From NCBI GenBank assembly GCA_029212365.1, contig JARGOC010000011.1, positions 55,433-119,432 on the forward strand: a stretch of DNA of 64,000 bases. Reading direction: 5' to 3'. Under the pieces are notes generated by a model. That model did no database searches. It saw nothing but the letters and a program-made list of their open reading frames with translations, and was not told the DNA's origin. The DNA comes from Roseovarius sp. Lineage in GTDB: Bacteria; Pseudomonadota; Alphaproteobacteria; Rhodobacterales; Rhodobacteraceae. Made by a program: the position numbers and the translations under genes. Of the stretch, positions 26,291-35,986 are shown in pieces (position 1 is the stretch's first letter; the number at the start of each line of letters is the position of its first letter).

Positions 26291-27331
26291 ATGCGTTTGT
26301 TTACAATCGCCACGCTTTGCCCGTTCATGTTGCTGATGATGGCGGTTTTTGCTGGAGCCCCCTGGGGCTGGCTGACCGTCGGATATGTCACCCTGTTGAT
26401 ATTTGTTTTGGATCGCTGGATCACCATGCAGCTGCAAAACGCCGATCCGCAGGCCGAATTTCCCGGCTCTGATACCTTGCTGATTGTGCTGGGTTTGGCG
26501 CATTTCACCGCACTGATGCTCGCCCTGTGGGGCATTGCCGGAAACAGTGGTTTGGGGATGGTTGAACGTGGCCTGATTGCTGTGGCTGCGGCATTGATCT
26601 TTGGCCAGATCTCGCATCCTGTCGCTCATGAGCTGATCCACAGACCAAACCGGCGCCTGCGGCTGATGGGGCGGTTGATCTATACGTCGATCCTGTTTGG
26701 CCACCATGCAAGCGCACATCTGCGGGTGCATCATGTGCATGTCGGCTCAAAGGCTGATCCCAATTCCGCGCGTTGGGGTGAAGGGATTTACCGCTTTCTG
26801 ATACGCGCCTGGCCGGGTGGATTTCGCGCCGGTTTACAGGCGGAAAACAAGTTGAGGAAAGCCCGTCAAAGCTTTGATTTCAAACACCCATATCTGTTGT
26901 ACTGCGGTGGATCCGCCGTATTGATGGCGCTGAGCTTTGCCCTGGGCGGCGGCGCTGGTCTGGGCGCGCTGATCTTCATCTCACTCTATGCTCAGCTGCA
27001 AATCCTACTGTCGGATTATGTACAACATTATGGCCTGCGACGCGCCACCCGCCCCGATGGCACGCCAGAGCCGGTCGGCCCGCAGCATTCCTGGAATGCG
27101 CCACATTGGGCCTCCTCCGCCATGACGTTGAACGCGCCGCGCCATTCGGATCATCATGTGACCCCACAGCGCGATTACCCCGGCCTGCAACTGACATCCG
27201 AAACGATGCCAACTTTGCCCTATTCCCTGCCTGTCATGGCGGTGCTGGCGCTGGTCCCGCCCTTATGGCGACGCATCATGGATCCGCAGTGCAAAGCCTG
27301 GGCCACGCGCGGGAATTCGCCGGAGGTTTAA
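26291..27331 (+). CDS. AlkB-type membrane diiron hydroxylase (alkane 1-monooxygenase family)
   Basis: A 346-aa integral membrane protein with about six helices and the histidine boxes of the AlkB group. These are HELIH at 113-117, HLRVHH at 143-148, VQHYGL at 246, and RHSDHH at 284-289. AlkB enzymes insert oxygen at the terminal carbon of alkanes, using rubredoxin. The fatty-acid desaturase superfamily also includes xylene monooxygenase and other hydroxylases, so the substrate is open. I chose ATG 26291, preceded by AAGGA, over the longer frame from 26153. No rubredoxin gene is seen nearby. Confidence 0.88.
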   Translation: MRLFTIATLCPFMLLMMAVFAGAPWGWLTVGYVTLLIFVLDRWITMQLQNADPQAEFPGSDTLLIVLGLAHFTALMLALWGIAGNSGLGMVERGLIAVAAALIFGQISHPVAHELIHRPNRRLRLMGRLIYTSILFGHHASAHLRVHHVHVGSKADPNSARWGEGIYRFLIRAWPGGFRAGLQAENKLRKARQSFDFKHPYLLYCGGSAVLMALSFALGGGAGLGALIFISLYAQLQILLSDYVQHYGLRRATRPDGTPEPVGPQHSWNAPHWASSAMTLNAPRHSDHHVTPQRDYPGLQLTSETMPTLPYSLPVMAVLALVPPLWRRIMDPQCKAWATRGNSPEV

Positions 27332-27373
27332 TCTGGCTGGCCATGGACCGTGGGATTTGTCAAACTCAGCTGC

Positions 27374-27769
27374 ATGAGATCACTTTTGACCCTATTGATG
27401 TTCTGCATCAGCCCAGCCGCCTTTGCTGATACAATGAACGCGGAAGAATTTGACCAGTTCACCCTTGGCAAAACCTTTTACTATGGTGTGAACGGGCGTG
27501 ATTACGGGGCTGAAGAGTACCTTCCAAACCACCGGGTTATATGGACATTTCTGGATGGTCGATGCCAGAATGGCACATGGTATCAGGACGGCGAAATGAT
27601 CTGCTTTGAATATGAGGCGCTGGAAGAAATCCAATGCTGGACCTTCCGAGAATCGCCCACTGGAGGGTTGGTTGCGCGGTTCAAAGACGACCCGCAAGCG
27701 CTTGAGCTGTTCGAAGTTCAACGCAGCCACCAACCGTTGCAGTGCTTAGGTCCTGACGTCGGGGTCTAA
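27374..27769 (+). CDS. small exported protein of unknown function
   Basis: A 131-aa protein starting MRSLLTLLMFCISPAAFADT, a clear signal peptide with AFA-D cleavage. The mature part of about 110 residues has four or so cysteines and the motif GRCQNGTWYQDGEMICFEYE, suggesting a small disulfide-bonded periplasmic domain. Similar proteins occur in roseobacters, but I know no function. The gene is 42 bp downstream of the AlkB-type gene. Its last four bases overlap the end of convergent xseA. Confidence 0.75.
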   Translation: MRSLLTLLMFCISPAAFADTMNAEEFDQFTLGKTFYYGVNGRDYGAEEYLPNHRVIWTFLDGRCQNGTWYQDGEMICFEYEALEEIQCWTFRESPTGGLVARFKDDPQALELFEVQRSHQPLQCLGPDVGV

Positions 27770-29259
27770 AACAAATCGCCTTGTTGCGGCGGTGTTTGTT
27801 TGGGCTTGGCCGCTTTCTTAGCAGGTGGTGCCCCGGTGGTGCTGACACGCACACGCCCATCAGCAAACTGCACTTCCAGGGTATCGGCCGCTTTCGCGGC
27901 AGGCACGTTTGAGATGACAGCATCACCATCGCGCACCACAGCAAATCCGCGCTTTAGCGTCGCCTCATAACCAACTGTTTTCATAAGGCGATCAAGAGTT
28001 TGCACTTGATCTTTCAGGGCTTTAACCTGCCGCACTCCGGCATCTGACAATCGCTGCGCGCGTCGGTCAAACTCCTGACGTTGCCGCCCCATGTCTGCCT
28101 GTAATGCCCGCAGATTCAGCCGGGCAGATGTGTTTGCCAACCGCCGCTGATCGCCCTCCAATGCACGCTGCAAAAGACCGGGGCGCAGCGCGCCTGAGCT
28201 TTCAGACAGAGCCACGCGGCGGGTCTGCACCGACCGGATCAATGCCGCGGGCAGCCGATCTGACAGGGCATCCAAACGCTGGCGCGGTATGTCCATCAAC
28301 GCCTCTTTGCGTGGCAAAGCGCGCGACACATCCTGAAGCCGTTGTTTGCGCGCGCTGATTCCCGACGTCAGCGCCTGCGTCAGCCGTGCCTCCTGACCAT
28401 CGAGCCAGGCCAGAAGCTCCAGCCGCACGGGCACCGCCAATTCTGCCGCCGCCGTCGGCGTGGGCGCGCGTTTGTCGGACGCATAATCAATCAGGGTTGT
28501 GTCGGTTTCGTGCCCCACAGCAGATATCAGCGCAATGTCCGAGGCCGCCGCCGCGCGCACGACTGATTCTTCGTTGAAGCCCCAAAGATCTTCGATCGAG
28601 CCACCGCCACGCGCGACAATAATCAGATCGGGGCGCGGCAAGGCACCGCCCGAGGTCATCGCGTTGAACCCCTCAATGGCGCGGGTCACTTCGGGCGCAC
28701 ATTTGTCGCCCTGCACAGCCACCGGCCAAATCAGCACTTTGCGCGGGAATCGGTCACGCAGGCGATGCAGAATATCACGGATCACAGCGCCAGAAGGTGA
28801 GGTCACAACACCAATCACCTCAGGCAGATAGGGAAGTGCCTTTTTGCGCTCTGGCGCAAACAACCCTTCTGCCGACAGCTGGGTTTTGCGCTTTTCCAGC
28901 ATCGCCATCAGCGCACCAACACCCGCTGGTTTGATGTCTTCGATCACGATCTGATAGCGCGACTGACCAGGGAACGTGGTGAGCCGCCCGATGGCGACCA
29001 CTTCCATGCCTTCCTCGGGCTGAACGGCCAGGCGGGTTGCAACCCCCTTCCAGATCACACCGGCCAGCACGGCGCGATCGTCCTTCAGATCAAGGTACAG
29101 ATGCCCTGAACGCGGGCGTGACACACGGCCCACCTCGCCCTTCACACGCACATGAGAAAACTCGCCCTCAATCATGCGCTTAATCGCCCCCGAAAGGTCA
29201 GAGACCGAAAATTCGGGGGCGTTTTCGCCCGTTGATGGGTCGTCGATCAGATCAGACAT
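27766..29259 (-). CDS. xseA: exodeoxyribonuclease VII large subunit
   Basis: A 497-aa catalytic subunit of the single-strand-specific exonuclease VII, acting with XseB (not in the window). An OB-fold DNA-binding domain lies at about 15-110. The XseA catalytic core has GVVTSPSGAVIRDI, VARGGGSIEDLWGFNEE and SAVGHETDTTLIDYASD. A long coiled coil (about 280-430) follows. The C-terminal tail is Lys/Ala-rich, as is usual. It overlaps the convergent exported-protein gene by four bases at the stop codons. Confidence 0.96.
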   Translation of the reverse strand: MSDLIDDPSTGENAPEFSVSDLSGAIKRMIEGEFSHVRVKGEVGRVSRPRSGHLYLDLKDDRAVLAGVIWKGVATRLAVQPEEGMEVVAIGRLTTFPGQSRYQIVIEDIKPAGVGALMAMLEKRKTQLSAEGLFAPERKKALPYLPEVIGVVTSPSGAVIRDILHRLRDRFPRKVLIWPVAVQGDKCAPEVTRAIEGFNAMTSGGALPRPDLIIVARGGGSIEDLWGFNEESVVRAAAASDIALISAVGHETDTTLIDYASDKRAPTPTAAAELAVPVRLELLAWLDGQEARLTQALTSGISARKQRLQDVSRALPRKEALMDIPRQRLDALSDRLPAALIRSVQTRRVALSESSGALRPGLLQRALEGDQRRLANTSARLNLRALQADMGRQRQEFDRRAQRLSDAGVRQVKALKDQVQTLDRLMKTVGYEATLKRGFAVVRDGDAVISNVPAAKAADTLEVQFADGRVRVSTTGAPPAKKAAKPKQTPPQQGDLF

Positions 29260-29313
29260 ATGGCCTCGGATGCGTGGCGATCAGGGCGGCGTCATCCGTC
29301 GCACATAAACGTT

Positions 29314-29652
29314 TTAGTAATAGGCTTTGTAACGGCCAGTCAGAATGCCACGGTAGTAATCAATCACACCGTCACGGGTGGACAGGCTGATACCGGCAGC
29401 ATTGTTGGAGCGGCGCATCAGGTAAACAGCCCCCCTGAGAAGCCCGCCTTCTGTGCCGGGGCCATAAACACCATCAATGCCCAGCGAGTAAACGCCCGCG
29501 CGAGTGAGAATTTCCTGAATGCGGGTGCGTTGCTTGTAGGTCATCGCCTTGTATACATTCTCCATTGCCCGGCGGTTGGCCTGTTGGGCCTGTGCCAAAC
29601 CAGGAACACATAAAAGCGAAAGTCCGAGGGTAAAACTGCGGCGTGTAATCAT
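29314..29652 (-). CDS. small exported peptidoglycan-binding-like protein
   Basis: A 112-aa protein with a twin-arginine-looking start (MITRRSFTLGLSLLCVPG) and cleavage near AQAQ. A single domain resembling peptidoglycan-binding domain 1 follows (TRIQEILTRAGVYSLGIDGVYGPGTEGGL). The Arg pair suggests Tat export, though a Sec signal is equally possible for such a short protein. ATG 29652 follows AGGAGACCCAACAA. It lies 54 bp upstream of xseA in the same direction. Confidence 0.8.
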   Translation of the reverse strand: MITRRSFTLGLSLLCVPGLAQAQQANRRAMENVYKAMTYKQRTRIQEILTRAGVYSLGIDGVYGPGTEGGLLRGAVYLMRRSNNAAGISLSTRDGVIDYYRGILTGRYKAYY

Positions 29653-29824
29653 TTGTTGGGTCTCCTTAAAACGCTAAGTTTGGAACGATATGGCGCGCAA
29701 TGCAACCCTCTGGTGGTGCACAAATTGTAGTGGTTCATGGCATATCCACCGGGTGTGTGTGCTTGCGTCAAACTCAGGAGCGGCCTATGCAGCGGGCGAC
29801 ATCACCAAAGGGAGCCTTTGAGCC

Positions 29825-31087
29825 ATGAATATCCTTATCCTCGGCGGCGGCGGACGCGAACATGCATTGGCCTGGGCAGTGATGCAAAACCCCAAGTGCG
29901 ACAAGTTGATCGTGGCACCTGGCAATGCCGGAATTGCACAGATTGCCGAATGTGCCGCGCTCGATATCGAGAATGGTGGAGCCGTGGCCGAGTTTTGTGA
30001 TGCCAACGCGGTGGATTTTGTCATCGTCGGACCGGAGGCACCTTTGGCCAAGGGCGTGGCGGACCGGTTGCGCGATGCGGGCCTGCTGGTGTTTGGCCCC
30101 AGCGAAGGGGCGGCCCGGCTGGAGGCCTCAAAAAGCTTTACCAAAGAGATATGTGATGCCGCGAATGCGCCAACAGCGGCCTATGGGCATTTCACCGATC
30201 TGGCAGAGGCGCGCGCCTATGTTGAGGCGCAAGGCGCCCCAATCGTGATCAAGGCCGATGGGCTGGCAGCGGGCAAGGGCGTGATCGTGGCCATGACAAT
30301 GGACGAAGCGCTTGGCGCGCTTGATGACATGTTCGGCGGGGCCTTTGGCGGCGCGGGGGCCGAAGTGGTGATTGAGGAATTCATGGAGGGCGAAGAAGCC
30401 TCGTTCTTTGTGCTGTGTGATGGTGAGGTTGCGTTGCCTTTTGGCACCGCCCAGGACCACAAGCGCGTGGGCGAAGGCGACACCGGGCCAAATACCGGCG
30501 GCATGGGGGCGTATTCTCCGGCACCTGTGTTGACGGATGTGATTGCGCAAAAAGCGCTGGATGAAATCGTCACGCCAACACTGCAGGAGATGACCAAACG
30601 CGGCACACCCTATCAGGGCGTGCTCTATGTCGGTTTGATGATCAAGGACGGCCAGCCACGGTTGGTGGAATATAACGTGCGCTTTGGTGATCCGGAATGT
30701 CAGGTGCTGATGATGCGATTGGGTGCGCAGGCCATGGACCTGCTGCAAGCCGCCGCTGAGGGTCGTCTTGCGGGGTGCGATGTGAATTGGGCGGATGACC
30801 ATGCCGTTACGGTGGTGATGGCCGCGAACGGGTATCCGGGAAGCTATGCCAAAGGCAGCGTTATCAAGGGGGTGGGTGATTGCCCTGAGGATAGCTCGCA
30901 TATGGTGTTTCACGCCGGAACCGCGACTGTGGATGGGCAGATCACCGCATCTGGGGGGCGGGTTTTGAATGTCACCGCGCGCGGTGCCAGCCTGCAAGAG
31001 GCGCGCGACCGGGCCTATGGAATGGTAGACCAAATCGACTGGGCGGGTGGGTTTTACCGGTCAGATATTGGCTGGCGGGCGCTGTGA
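29825..31087 (+). CDS. purD: phosphoribosylamine--glycine ligase
   Basis: A 420-aa ATP-grasp enzyme joining phosphoribosylamine and glycine to make GAR in purine synthesis. The glycine-rich start MNILILGGGGREHALAWA, the ATP-grasp KADGLAAGKGVIVA, the EASFFVLCDG region and NTGGMGAYSPAP are all present. Length is standard. A GC-rich hairpin element follows the stop codon. The preceding gene (29652) is divergent. Confidence 0.98.
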   Translation: MNILILGGGGREHALAWAVMQNPKCDKLIVAPGNAGIAQIAECAALDIENGGAVAEFCDANAVDFVIVGPEAPLAKGVADRLRDAGLLVFGPSEGAARLEASKSFTKEICDAANAPTAAYGHFTDLAEARAYVEAQGAPIVIKADGLAAGKGVIVAMTMDEALGALDDMFGGAFGGAGAEVVIEEFMEGEEASFFVLCDGEVALPFGTAQDHKRVGEGDTGPNTGGMGAYSPAPVLTDVIAQKALDEIVTPTLQEMTKRGTPYQGVLYVGLMIKDGQPRLVEYNVRFGDPECQVLMMRLGAQAMDLLQAAAEGRLAGCDVNWADDHAVTVVMAANGYPGSYAKGSVIKGVGDCPEDSSHMVFHAGTATVDGQITASGGRVLNVTARGASLQEARDRAYGMVDQIDWAGGFYRSDIGWRAL

Positions 31088-31102
31088 GCGATCTGGTTTC
31101 GC

Positions 31103-31143
31103 ATCGCGAAAGCGATCCGACCAAAGCGGGGGCCAGCCCCCGC
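31103..31143. terminator. paired hairpins between purD and a convergent gene
   Basis: ATCGC-GAAA-GCGAT (31103-31116) is a small GNRA-loop hairpin. It is followed by a 7-bp GCGGGGG/CCCCCGC stem at 31126-31143, then CACCCCCGGGATATTTA. I recall similar GC-rich stem plus GGGATATTT strings as common between genes in Rhodobacterales. The pair probably ends purD transcription, and possibly also that of the convergent gene at 31176. Confidence 0.6.
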
Positions 31144-31175
31144 ACCCCCGGGATATTTACAGCAAGAAGATGGGG

Positions 31176-31885
31176 TTACCTGCACTGTGTTGCAAGGTTG
31201 AGGTGCTTGGGGCCTGTGTAGGGGCCAATGTCACGGGTGTGGATGGATGTGCCATCAAACGTGCTGGCAATGATGCGTGACCAATCGGCATTGGCGGTGA
31301 TGATCTTAGGGGCCAAGCCACAATTACGGATGCCGCCGGGGATGTGATCCCAACCAATTTTGTGGTTGGTCAGGCCGGGCTGGCTGGCAATTTCGGTGAG
31401 TTTACCATCCTGGTAGCGCCAGATACGCAGGGTTCTGGCCAGATGTGGGCGGTCGATATAGGCGATTTCGATATGGCCATCGCCGTCCAGGTCGCCCGCA
31501 CCTATTGGAGCAAGCCAGCGGTGCGTTTGGCCAATATGCGGGGTAGACGCGATTTTTGAAAGAGTGCCATCACGCAGGCCATAGATGGAAAGCTGAGCAC
31601 CTTGGGGCGGGTCTGTTTCGATCACCACGACCTCGGGTGTGCCATCGCCCGTAACATCCCAAAGGCGTGGCGCGAGGTCTTCGAACACACGGGTATTGTA
31701 AGCAAACCCAATCAAGAATGGCCCGCTGACGGATAGATCCACCATCATGCCGGAATACTCGATGGTATCGCCCAATATCCCATGGGCGTAATGCTGCGTT
31801 GGGCCAACAAAGCGCGCGCTGGTGATTGTCTCGCCACCAGCGGCATTTGCGATCAGTGCCAGAACGATGGCACCGATCACACGCA

Positions 31886-31886
<1 letters not shown>
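31176..31886 (-). CDS. exported VCBS/FG-GAP repeat protein
   Basis: A 236-aa exported protein with a signal peptide (MRVIGAIVLALIANAAGG). FG-GAP/VCBS-type repeats follow (VTGDGTPEVVVIETD, GDLDGDGHIEIAYID), which form beta-propeller blades and bind calcium through their D-x-D-G-D loops. Only two or three repeats are recognisable, so a full propeller would need oligomers or divergent blades. No role is known. The ATG overlaps the ferredoxin stop by one base (TGATG), so the two are translationally coupled. Confidence 0.8.
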
Positions 31887-32308
<422 letters not shown>

Positions 32309-32456
32309 CTATTTTCTGTTCAATTCCGGCACATAAGCGTGGCAAATTGGCCCAGACCAGAGCGTGTTTGGTGCAGCCTGTGCTTTCACGGCCCAGCAAT
32401 ACCCGCTAAGGTGCTGGGAAAATGGTCCATAGAGGCCGCAAAAGAGACCATCGAGC

Positions 32457-32993
32457 ATGTATCACTTTCTTCGAGTTTGCCCTGTCGTGGCCCTGATCGT
32501 TTTGGTGGCATGTGAAAGCACCCGCCCCGACACGATGAGTGAGACACCCCAGACCGGCCAGTTGATGACTGCCGCACCACCCGGCGCGCCAATAGGCAGT
32601 TGCTGGGCCAAGGATGCCAGCCCTGCTGTGGTGGAAACCGTGACGGAACAGATCCTCGTACAGCCAGCGGTTCTGGGGGATGAGGGCAACATTCTGATCC
32701 ATGCAGTTTACCGCACCGAAACCCGTCAAGCGATTGTCAAACCACGAGAAGATACGGTGTTTGAAATCCCCTGCGCCGCCGAGGTGACGCCCGAATTTGT
32801 TGCATCGCTGCAGCGCGCGCTTTTGGCCCGCAACCTGTATCGCGGGGCAATTACCGGAGTGATGGACGGGCGCACTCGTGCAGGAATTCGCCGCTATCAA
32901 AAACCACAGGGGTTGGATTCGGGGATATTATCACTGACTGCGGCCCGCAGCTTGGGGCTGGTGGCACAGGAACGCACCTCAAATGGAGACTGA
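32457..32993 (+). CDS. lipoprotein with a peptidoglycan-binding-type domain
   Basis: A 178-aa protein with a lipoprotein signal (VVALIVLVAC, lipid-anchored Cys19). A Ser/Thr/Pro-rich stretch follows, then a C-terminal domain resembling peptidoglycan-binding domain 1 (LQRALLARNLYRGAITGVMDGRTRAGIRRYQ). It is probably anchored to the outer or inner membrane and touches the cell wall. The start codon at 32457 lacks a strong Shine-Dalgarno. The next gene begins five bases after its stop. Confidence 0.8.
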   Translation: MYHFLRVCPVVALIVLVACESTRPDTMSETPQTGQLMTAAPPGAPIGSCWAKDASPAVVETVTEQILVQPAVLGDEGNILIHAVYRTETRQAIVKPREDTVFEIPCAAEVTPEFVASLQRALLARNLYRGAITGVMDGRTRAGIRRYQKPQGLDSGILSLTAARSLGLVAQERTSNGD

Positions 32994-32997
32994 AGTA

Positions 32998-33480
32998 ATG
33001 ACAAGGCGTATTGCCCAAACCATAGACGAGCTGCCCAGCATGGACGAAACCATGTCGCGCACGGGACTGGAATTTATGCGTGACGTGGTCAACGGCACAT
33101 TGGCGGGGCCACCTATTGGGCACACGCTGGGATTTTGGCCGATTGAAGCTGACAAGGGCCGGGTGGTGTTTGAAGGTACGCCAACTATTGAAACGACCAA
33201 CCCGATGCGCACCACGCATGGTGGCTGGTACGGGGCGATCCTGGACAGCTGCATGGCCTGTGCAGTGATGACAGAACTACCTGAGGGATCGCGCTATACC
33301 ACGTTGGAATTCAAGGTAAATATCACCCGCAACCTGCCCTTGGGAACACAAGTGCACGCGGTCGGAACCGTATTACACGCCGGGCGATCCACCGGAGTGG
33401 CCACCGGTGAAGTAAGGGGGGTTGAGGACGGGCGCCTTTATGCGACGGGATCAACCACCTGCATCATCATGGGGACCTGA
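32998..33480 (+). CDS. PaaI-family hotdog thioesterase
   Basis: A 160-aa hotdog-fold protein. The family signature HGGWYGAILDSCMACAV, with the helix of the hotdog carrying the catalytic Asp, and the YTTLEFKVNITRN strand are clear. Members hydrolyse aryl- or acyl-CoA thioesters. The start at 32998 has GGAG at the right distance, inside the end of the lipoprotein gene. ATG 32983 would overlap that gene more and lacks a site. It is likely co-transcribed with the lipoprotein gene. Confidence 0.9.
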   Translation: MTRRIAQTIDELPSMDETMSRTGLEFMRDVVNGTLAGPPIGHTLGFWPIEADKGRVVFEGTPTIETTNPMRTTHGGWYGAILDSCMACAVMTELPEGSRYTTLEFKVNITRNLPLGTQVHAVGTVLHAGRSTGVATGEVRGVEDGRLYATGSTTCIIMGT

Positions 33481-33570
33481 GCATCACCGCAGCGTGCCCC
33501 GGTGCCAGCTGCTTGGTCTAGGGGCGCGTCGCAGCTTTGCAGATGGCGATACTCAAGGATCAATCCCACC

Positions 33571-34632
33571 CTATTGCGCAGCTGCGTCAAATGACTGCAA
33601 CGGTGCGCGTTCCTGCACAGTTTCATGTATGCGTTCTGAGGCATCCCCCCCAGGTTTGCGCGCTGATCGCAACAGGAACATCTTGCCCCAGCCGCGCCAA
33701 GTGCCCACAGAAGGTGCTGCGGCATCCCGCTTAAACTGCGCTTGCCAGCCCTCGGGCAGCTCCAACCCACATTGTGCCGCATTCTCAAGCATCCAGACGA
33801 ACGGGATGTTGGACAATGGGCGTGCCGCCTCGTATCCGCCCAACTGCCCCCCCACATCCCCATGGCTGCCGCGGAACCAAACCTGCTCCACATGGCCTGC
33901 GAAATCATCCGATGTTTGCCACATCTCAGGGGCGTAGACCGCGCGCGTCTCATCCAGAGCCAGGGCATGGTATCCATGGCGCACCGATGCACCCAATTGG
34001 TGATTGTGAAAGGCGTGGGTTTGTTCGCTCCAACGCCATACTATCGGCAGGCGCAGTCCCAGCGCCTTTACTGTGTCCCAGACACCAACCATTTCTATCG
34101 GGGTTTCCGGGTGACAATACGCGGATGTGAATGCTGCGGTTGCGGTGCTGGAGCGATCACGCCGATAATGGCGATAGGCGGTGACAATATTTCGTTCGGT
34201 GGCATGATCCGAGGTCAACAGGCCAATCCTGTCAATCACCCCCGCCAGCGAGCGCACGGCAAATGCCCCGCGCGAATACCCCAGCAAATAGATCCGATCG
34301 CCCGCACGGTAGTGGCTGGCAAGATAGCCATAAGCCCGCCTGATTTGCCGGTTCAGGCCCCGGCCCAGCACAACATCTCCCGTGGCGCGCCAATCCTGCC
34401 ATTGCAGGCCTGCCTCATAGAACAGGGACACATTGCGCGCATTGGCCGAGGCCAGCAATTTATACGCCAGCCCTGCGTTGCTTTCGCACCCCTGCGCAAG
34501 TGTGGACATGGTGCCATCAAGGATAATCACATGGGTCATCTGCCCACGTCGGTGGGCAAACCCTACCCTGCCCTGCCGCTTGCCGGGTTTGAGCAGTGAC
34601 AACAAAGAGCGGGCCCATTTACGCAGTGACAT
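33571..34632 (-). CDS. DUF2235 alpha/beta hydrolase
   Basis: A 353-aa protein of the DUF2235 hydrolase family. The serine nucleophile lies in LLGYSRGAFAVRSLAG (Ser120). A likely Asp is in VGVWDTV, and a His in WFRGSHGDVGGQLGGYEAARPLSN, completing the triad. Family members include the Tle1 phospholipases delivered by type VI secretion. Most, like this one, sit alone with no VgrG, PAAR or immunity gene and no signal peptide. A cytoplasmic lipase or esterase role is inferred only from the fold. Confidence 0.85.
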   Translation of the reverse strand: MSLRKWARSLLSLLKPGKRQGRVGFAHRRGQMTHVIILDGTMSTLAQGCESNAGLAYKLLASANARNVSLFYEAGLQWQDWRATGDVVLGRGLNRQIRRAYGYLASHYRAGDRIYLLGYSRGAFAVRSLAGVIDRIGLLTSDHATERNIVTAYRHYRRDRSSTATAAFTSAYCHPETPIEMVGVWDTVKALGLRLPIVWRWSEQTHAFHNHQLGASVRHGYHALALDETRAVYAPEMWQTSDDFAGHVEQVWFRGSHGDVGGQLGGYEAARPLSNIPFVWMLENAAQCGLELPEGWQAQFKRDAAAPSVGTWRGWGKMFLLRSARKPGGDASERIHETVQERAPLQSFDAAAQ

Positions 34633-34755
34633 GACGATCGCCTGACATTGGAATGATCACATAAACACACATTGTGCTATCTTGCGCGCAGGTGCCTTTA
34701 CAGTCCATGAAAATTGGCGCGGTTCAGTGAGGCGGCGCAGCGGATCAAACAGGAA

Positions 34756-35883
34756 TCAGGGTTGTGCCACTGTCACCGGCGCACTCAGGCCATAGCCGTT
34801 AAACCCAGTGTTGATCGCCTGTGAATACGCCCCCATGCCGGCAAAAAGCACATAATCCCCTTCCTGCACATCACCTGCCAGTGACACAGGTTCGGGCAGT
34901 CTGTCGATGCTGTCACAAGTGGGCCCAAACAGCACCCGCGGCAGAGGTGTGCCCTGGCGCAGATCGCCCAGAGGTGAGATGACCTTGATCCGGTCCACCA
35001 CATACATATCGCGCGCCTCGGCCAGCCCCCCATAAATACCATCATTCAGAAAGAGCGACCCATCGGCGCGCAGCGCTTTGACACGCGTGGCAAGCGTAAA
35101 GGCATCCGCCACCATGGCGCGTCCCGGCTCGCACACCAGATCAGGGGCGTCAGCGCCAAAAGCCTGCTGGGTTGCGGTCTTGATACGCGCAAATATCGCC
35201 TCAAGATCAGGAGACTGGCCAGTCCGATGTGCCGCAAACCCACCGCCAACATTCAGCCGTGACAGGCGTACACCGGCAGCTTTGGCCACTTTGGCGGCGA
35301 CCTCAATATAGGCCGCCCAAGCCTCTGGGTCAGCGCATTGGGTGCCAGGGTGAAAGGTCAGTGATGGGGTGAAGCCAGCACCCACCACCTGTTGCAACAG
35401 CTTGGCGGCACCCTCAGGCCCGACCCCGAATTTCGCACCAAAATCATAAGCCGCACCAGACACAGGCAAGGCCAGCCGCACTGATACTTCGGCCCCCTGA
35501 GGAACAGCGTGCAACTTGGCCAATTCATTGGCACAATCCACCGAATAGGAGGCCACATTCATCGCAATTGCGGTGGCGATCTCATCGGCGGATCGCACCG
35601 GGTTGTTATAGTGCAAAACCGCCTGACCGTGGGCGGCGCGCACCGCGTACATCTCTTGTGGGCTGGCCACATCAAACGCCTGAATGCCCGCCGCCACCAG
35701 ATTGGCCAGCACCTCGTCCGAGGCATTGGCCTTGACTGCATAGGTTACCAAGCCGTCAAACCCGGCCTGAAACCTTGCGGCAGTTGCCTGCAACGTGGCC
35801 GGGCCAAAATAGAGTTGCACCGTATCGGGGGAATGACGGGTCAAATGCGCCACCGGGGTGGGCCAGATGGGGGATGCTCTCAT
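34756..35883 (-). CDS. ornithine decarboxylase (fold III PLP enzyme)
   Basis: A 375-aa enzyme of the Orn/DAP/Arg decarboxylase family with a TIM-barrel PLP domain. Lys51 in TYAVKANA binds PLP. The phosphate loop GGGFA and EPGRAMV are present, and Cys323 in GPTCDSID is the partner residue typical of ornithine decarboxylase. It should make putrescine from ornithine; lysine as a second substrate is possible in alphaproteobacteria. The divergent Lrp-type regulator next door may control it. The upstream region is too short for the known speF leader RNA. Confidence 0.92.
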   Translation of the reverse strand: MRASPIWPTPVAHLTRHSPDTVQLYFGPATLQATAARFQAGFDGLVTYAVKANASDEVLANLVAAGIQAFDVASPQEMYAVRAAHGQAVLHYNNPVRSADEIATAIAMNVASYSVDCANELAKLHAVPQGAEVSVRLALPVSGAAYDFGAKFGVGPEGAAKLLQQVVGAGFTPSLTFHPGTQCADPEAWAAYIEVAAKVAKAAGVRLSRLNVGGGFAAHRTGQSPDLEAIFARIKTATQQAFGADAPDLVCEPGRAMVADAFTLATRVKALRADGSLFLNDGIYGGLAEARDMYVVDRIKVISPLGDLRQGTPLPRVLFGPTCDSIDRLPEPVSLAGDVQEGDYVLFAGMGAYSQAINTGFNGYGLSAPVTVAQP

Positions 35884-35968
35884 AGTGGTGCCTCATGGTT
35901 TTTTCCAGAATGCATGATAATTTCGTCGATTTCATTTGGCACCTCGTACATAATGCCGCAAATGAGTG

Positions 35969-35986
35969 ACAATATGACGAGATTGT
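35969..35986. promoter_or_regulatory. candidate Lrp-type operator
   Basis: ACAAT-N8-ATTGT (35969-35986) is a perfect 5-bp dyad ending one base before the regulator start codon, in the 104-bp divergent promoter region. Lrp/AsnC proteins bind AT-rich dyads of about this size. Autoregulation and control of the decarboxylase gene are inferred. Confidence 0.45.

Noticed and set aside
30128..31033. 301-aa minus-strand frame
   Set aside because: Antisense of purD with no domain; His/Arg-rich shadow.
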